In this document: piece by piece, positions 11,784 to 13,697 of the stretch
Layout of the letters: every line of letters starts with the position of its first letter
Numbering within the stretch: position 1 is the stretch's first letter
From: DASTHS01 sp035718085
Lineage (GTDB): Bacteria; Actinomycetota; Acidimicrobiia; Acidimicrobiales; Palsa-688
Reading direction: 5' to 3'
Assembly: GCA_035718085.1 (NCBI GenBank)
Contig: DASTHS010000045.1
Coordinates: 1-13,697, forward strand
DNA length: 13,697 nt
The notes under the pieces: generated by a model
The model's database searches: none
What the model was told of the DNA's origin: nothing
What the model saw: the letters and a program-made list of their open reading frames with translations, nothing else
Translations under genes and position numbers: made by a program

Positions 11784-13697
11784 GTGACCGGACGTGTGGT
11801 GATCGACGATGTCCGCCCCTCGACCCCTGCGGGGTACCCCGCCAAGGCGGTGGTGGGGGAGCGGGTGCCGGTGCGGGCGGTCGTGTTCAAGGAGGGCCAC
11901 GACGTGCTGGCGGCGCGTGCCCTGCTCTACGCCGGCCCCGCCGGTGGGCCCGACGGCCGCTCCGCCGCCGGTGAGCTGGTCGAGGTGGCACCCCTCCAGC
12001 TGCTCGGCAACGACGAGTGGCTCGGGCACGTCACCCCCCGCGCCATGGGCGACCACCACATCGTGGTGCAGGCCTGGACCGACCGGCACGCCACCTGGGC
12101 CCACAAGGCCGAGGTGAAGCTGGAGGCCGGCCAGGACGTCGACGTCGAGATGGCCGAGGGGCGTGCGCTGCTCGACCTGGCGACGGCCGGCCCGGCCGTC
12201 GACGCGGCCCGCGCCGCCCTCGACGACGCCGGTGCCCCCGCCGCAGCCCGCCTGGCGGCCGCCCTGGGCGACGACGTCGCCGCCGCCCTCGCCGACCCCG
12301 AGGCGGTGGCCACCGACCTGACCGCCGCCCCCTCGCAGCCCCTGTGGGTCGACCGCGAGCGGGCGCTGGTCGGCGCCTGGTACGAGCTGTTCCCCCGCAG
12401 CTTCGGCGGCTTCGCCGGCGTGGCCCGCCGGGTGCCCGCCCTGGCGGCGATGGGCTTCGACGTGCTCTACGTGCCGCCGATCCACCCGATCGGTCGTGCG
12501 CACCGCAAGGGCCGCAACAACGCCCTCGACGCCGGCCCCGACGATGTCGGGAGCCCCTGGGCCATCGGCGGCCCGGAGGGCGGCCACACGGCCATCCACC
12601 CCGACCTGGGCACCGACGACGACCTGCGCGCCCTGATCGACGTCCTGGCCGACCACGGCATGGAGCTGGCCCTCGACTACGCCCTGCAGTGCAGCCCCGA
12701 CCACCCCTGGGTGCGCGACCACCCCGAGTGGTTCCACCACCGGCCCGACGGGTCGATCGCCTACGCCGAGAACCCGCCGAAGAAGTACCAGGACATCTAC
12801 CCGATCAACTTCTGGCCCGAGTCGGAGGCCGACCGGCGGGCGCTGTGGGACGAGTGCAAGGCGGTGCTCGACCACTGGATCGGCTTCGGCGTGCGCATCT
12901 TCCGGGTCGACAACCCCCACACCAAGCCGATCGCCTTCTGGGAGTGGGTGATCCCGGCGGTGCAGGCCGAGCACCCCGAGGTCATCTTCCTGGCGGAGGC
13001 GTTCACCCGGCCCCACGTCATGGCCAAGCTCGCCGAGGTGGGCTTCTCGCAGAGCTACACGTACTTCACCTGGCGCACCCGCACCGAGGGCGAAGAGGGG
13101 CTGTGGGCGTACATGGAGGAGCTGACCGCCGGGCCGAAGGCCGACTACATGCGCCCGAGCTTCTGGCCCAACACGCCCGACATCCTCTCCGGCCCGCTGC
13201 GCGACGGGCCGCCGTCTGCGTTCGCGCTGCGCTACCTGCTGGCGGCGACCCTCACCCCCAGCTACGGCGTCTACAGCGGCTACGAGCTCTACGAGAACCA
13301 GCCGGCGTCACCGGCCAACGAGGAGTACCTGAACTCCGAGAAGTACGAGCTGCGGCCCCGCGACTTCGACCGGCCGGGCAGCCTGGCGCCGCTGATGACC
13401 GCAGTGAACAGCATCCGCCGCCGCCACCCGGCGCTGCAGCGCCTGCGCAACCTGGTGCTGGTGCCGAGCGACAACCCGCTGGTGTTCGCCTACGCCAAGG
13501 TGGCCGACGACGGCGCCGACGCCGTGCTGTGCGCGGTCACCCTCGACCCCTCTGCGCCGCAGGAGACCACGCTGCACCTCGACCTCGAGCGCCTCGGCCT
13601 GCCCACCGCCGGTCCCTTCTACGTGCGCGACGAGCTCTCCGGCGAGCTGTTCCTCTGGACGGGGGCGTCGGCCTACGTGCGCCTCGACCCGATGGTG
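11784..13697 (+). CDS. glgE: Alpha-1,4-glucan:maltose-1-phosphate maltosyltransferase GlgE, first 638 residues (cut by window edge)
   Basis: Transfers maltose from alpha-maltose-1-phosphate to the non-reducing end of alpha-1,4-glucan (GH13_3), in the cytoplasm. The frame runs without a stop to the window end; the family is usually about 660-700 residues, so only a short C-terminal piece is missing. The N-terminal DUF3416 domain starts MTGRVVIDDVRPSTPAGYPA and includes VFKEGHDVL (34-42). The catalytic barrel shows GAWYELFPRS (197-206), FDVLYVPPIHPIG (225-237), KGRNNAL (242-248), a long insert with NPPKKYQDIYPINF (330-343), GVRIFRVDNPHTKP (369-382) with nucleophile D376, FLAEAFTRP (402-410) with acid/base E405, and PNTPDIL (462-468) with the third acid D466. 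All catalytic residues are intact. The maltose-1-phosphate donor is made by TreS-Pep2 or GlgM; neither is in the window. Divergent from glgP. GTG start fits a leaderless promoter. Confidence 0.95.
   Translation, partial: MTGRVVIDDVRPSTPAGYPAKAVVGERVPVRAVVFKEGHDVLAARALLYAGPAGGPDGRSAAGELVEVAPLQLLGNDEWLGHVTPRAMGDHHIVVQAWTDRHATWAHKAEVKLEAGQDVDVEMAEGRALLDLATAGPAVDAARAALDDAGAPAAARLAAALGDDVAAALADPEAVATDLTAAPSQPLWVDRERALVGAWYELFPRSFGGFAGVARRVPALAAMGFDVLYVPPIHPIGRAHRKGRNNALDAGPDDVGSPWAIGGPEGGHTAIHPDLGTDDDLRALIDVLADHGMELALDYALQCSPDHPWVRDHPEWFHHRPDGSIAYAENPPKKYQDIYPINFWPESEADRRALWDECKAVLDHWIGFGVRIFRVDNPHTKPIAFWEWVIPAVQAEHPEVIFLAEAFTRPHVMAKLAEVGFSQSYTYFTWRTRTEGEEGLWAYMEELTAGPKADYMRPSFWPNTPDILSGPLRDGPPSAFALRYLLAATLTPSYGVYSGYELYENQPASPANEEYLNSEKYELRPRDFDRPGSLAPLMTAVNSIRRRHPALQRLRNLVLVPSDNPLVFAYAKVADDGADAVLCAVTLDPSAPQETTLHLDLERLGLPTAGPFYVRDELSGELFLWTGASAYVRLDPMV

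Overview
The window is dense, very GC-rich bacterial DNA. There are ten protein genes, almost no spacer, GTG/TTG starts are common, and third codon positions are nearly always G or C. The gene set points to a high-GC Actinomycetota: a glgP/glgE divergent pair as in mycobacteria, a DUF3417-type glucan phosphorylase, a GlpX-type fructose bisphosphatase and a MeaB of the 'NPGWGDSVQANKAG' type. The class Acidimicrobiia is my best guess from the protein style, but this is an inference and I cannot fix a genus. No RNA genes, CRISPR arrays, insertion sequences or prophage genes are visible. This is chromosomal housekeeping and envelope DNA rather than a mobile region.

Layout. (1) 1-828, minus: the N-terminal 276 residues of glpX, cut by the window edge. 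(2) 935-6271, plus: four genes in a row. They are a GT-C/GT39-type membrane glycosyltransferase, a UDP-galactopyranose-mutase-like FAD oxidoreductase, an unrecognised zinc-ribbon protein built from two divergent copies of one module, and a small KANL3/Tex30-like alpha/beta hydrolase. The last three are almost contiguous (6 and 13 nt gaps) and probably co-transcribed. (3) 6277-7464, minus: an M20 ArgE/DapE-type metallopeptidase, tail-to-tail with the hydrolase and head-to-head with meaB. (4) 7498-9197, plus: meaB (methylmalonyl-CoA mutase chaperone GTPase) and an enoyl-CoA hydratase. Together they suggest acyl-CoA/propionyl-CoA metabolism. (5) 9203-11719, minus: glucan phosphorylase glgP. Divergent from it, 11784-13697 plus, is the first 638 residues of glgE (maltosyltransferase), cut by the right edge. 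GlgE builds alpha-1,4-glucan from maltose-1-phosphate and GlgP releases glucose-1-phosphate from glucan, so the pair can control both directions of glucan turnover.

Two signals stand out. First, the MeaB homologue has an apparent in-frame loss of about 22 residues. It removes the GTPase G3/switch II segment (normally ETVGVGQ...), while the P-loop and NKAD motifs stay intact. Second, six genes carry a -10-like hexamer (TAGnnT in five, CAGGAT with an upstream TG in the sixth) 6-8 nt before the start codon with no Shine-Dalgarno. This is the geometry of leaderless transcripts. Two other genes (935 and 2722) instead show clear Shine-Dalgarno sequences. Several of these promoters are packed back to back in 33- and 64-bp divergent gaps. 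Both convergent gene junctions carry a hairpin at the stop codons.
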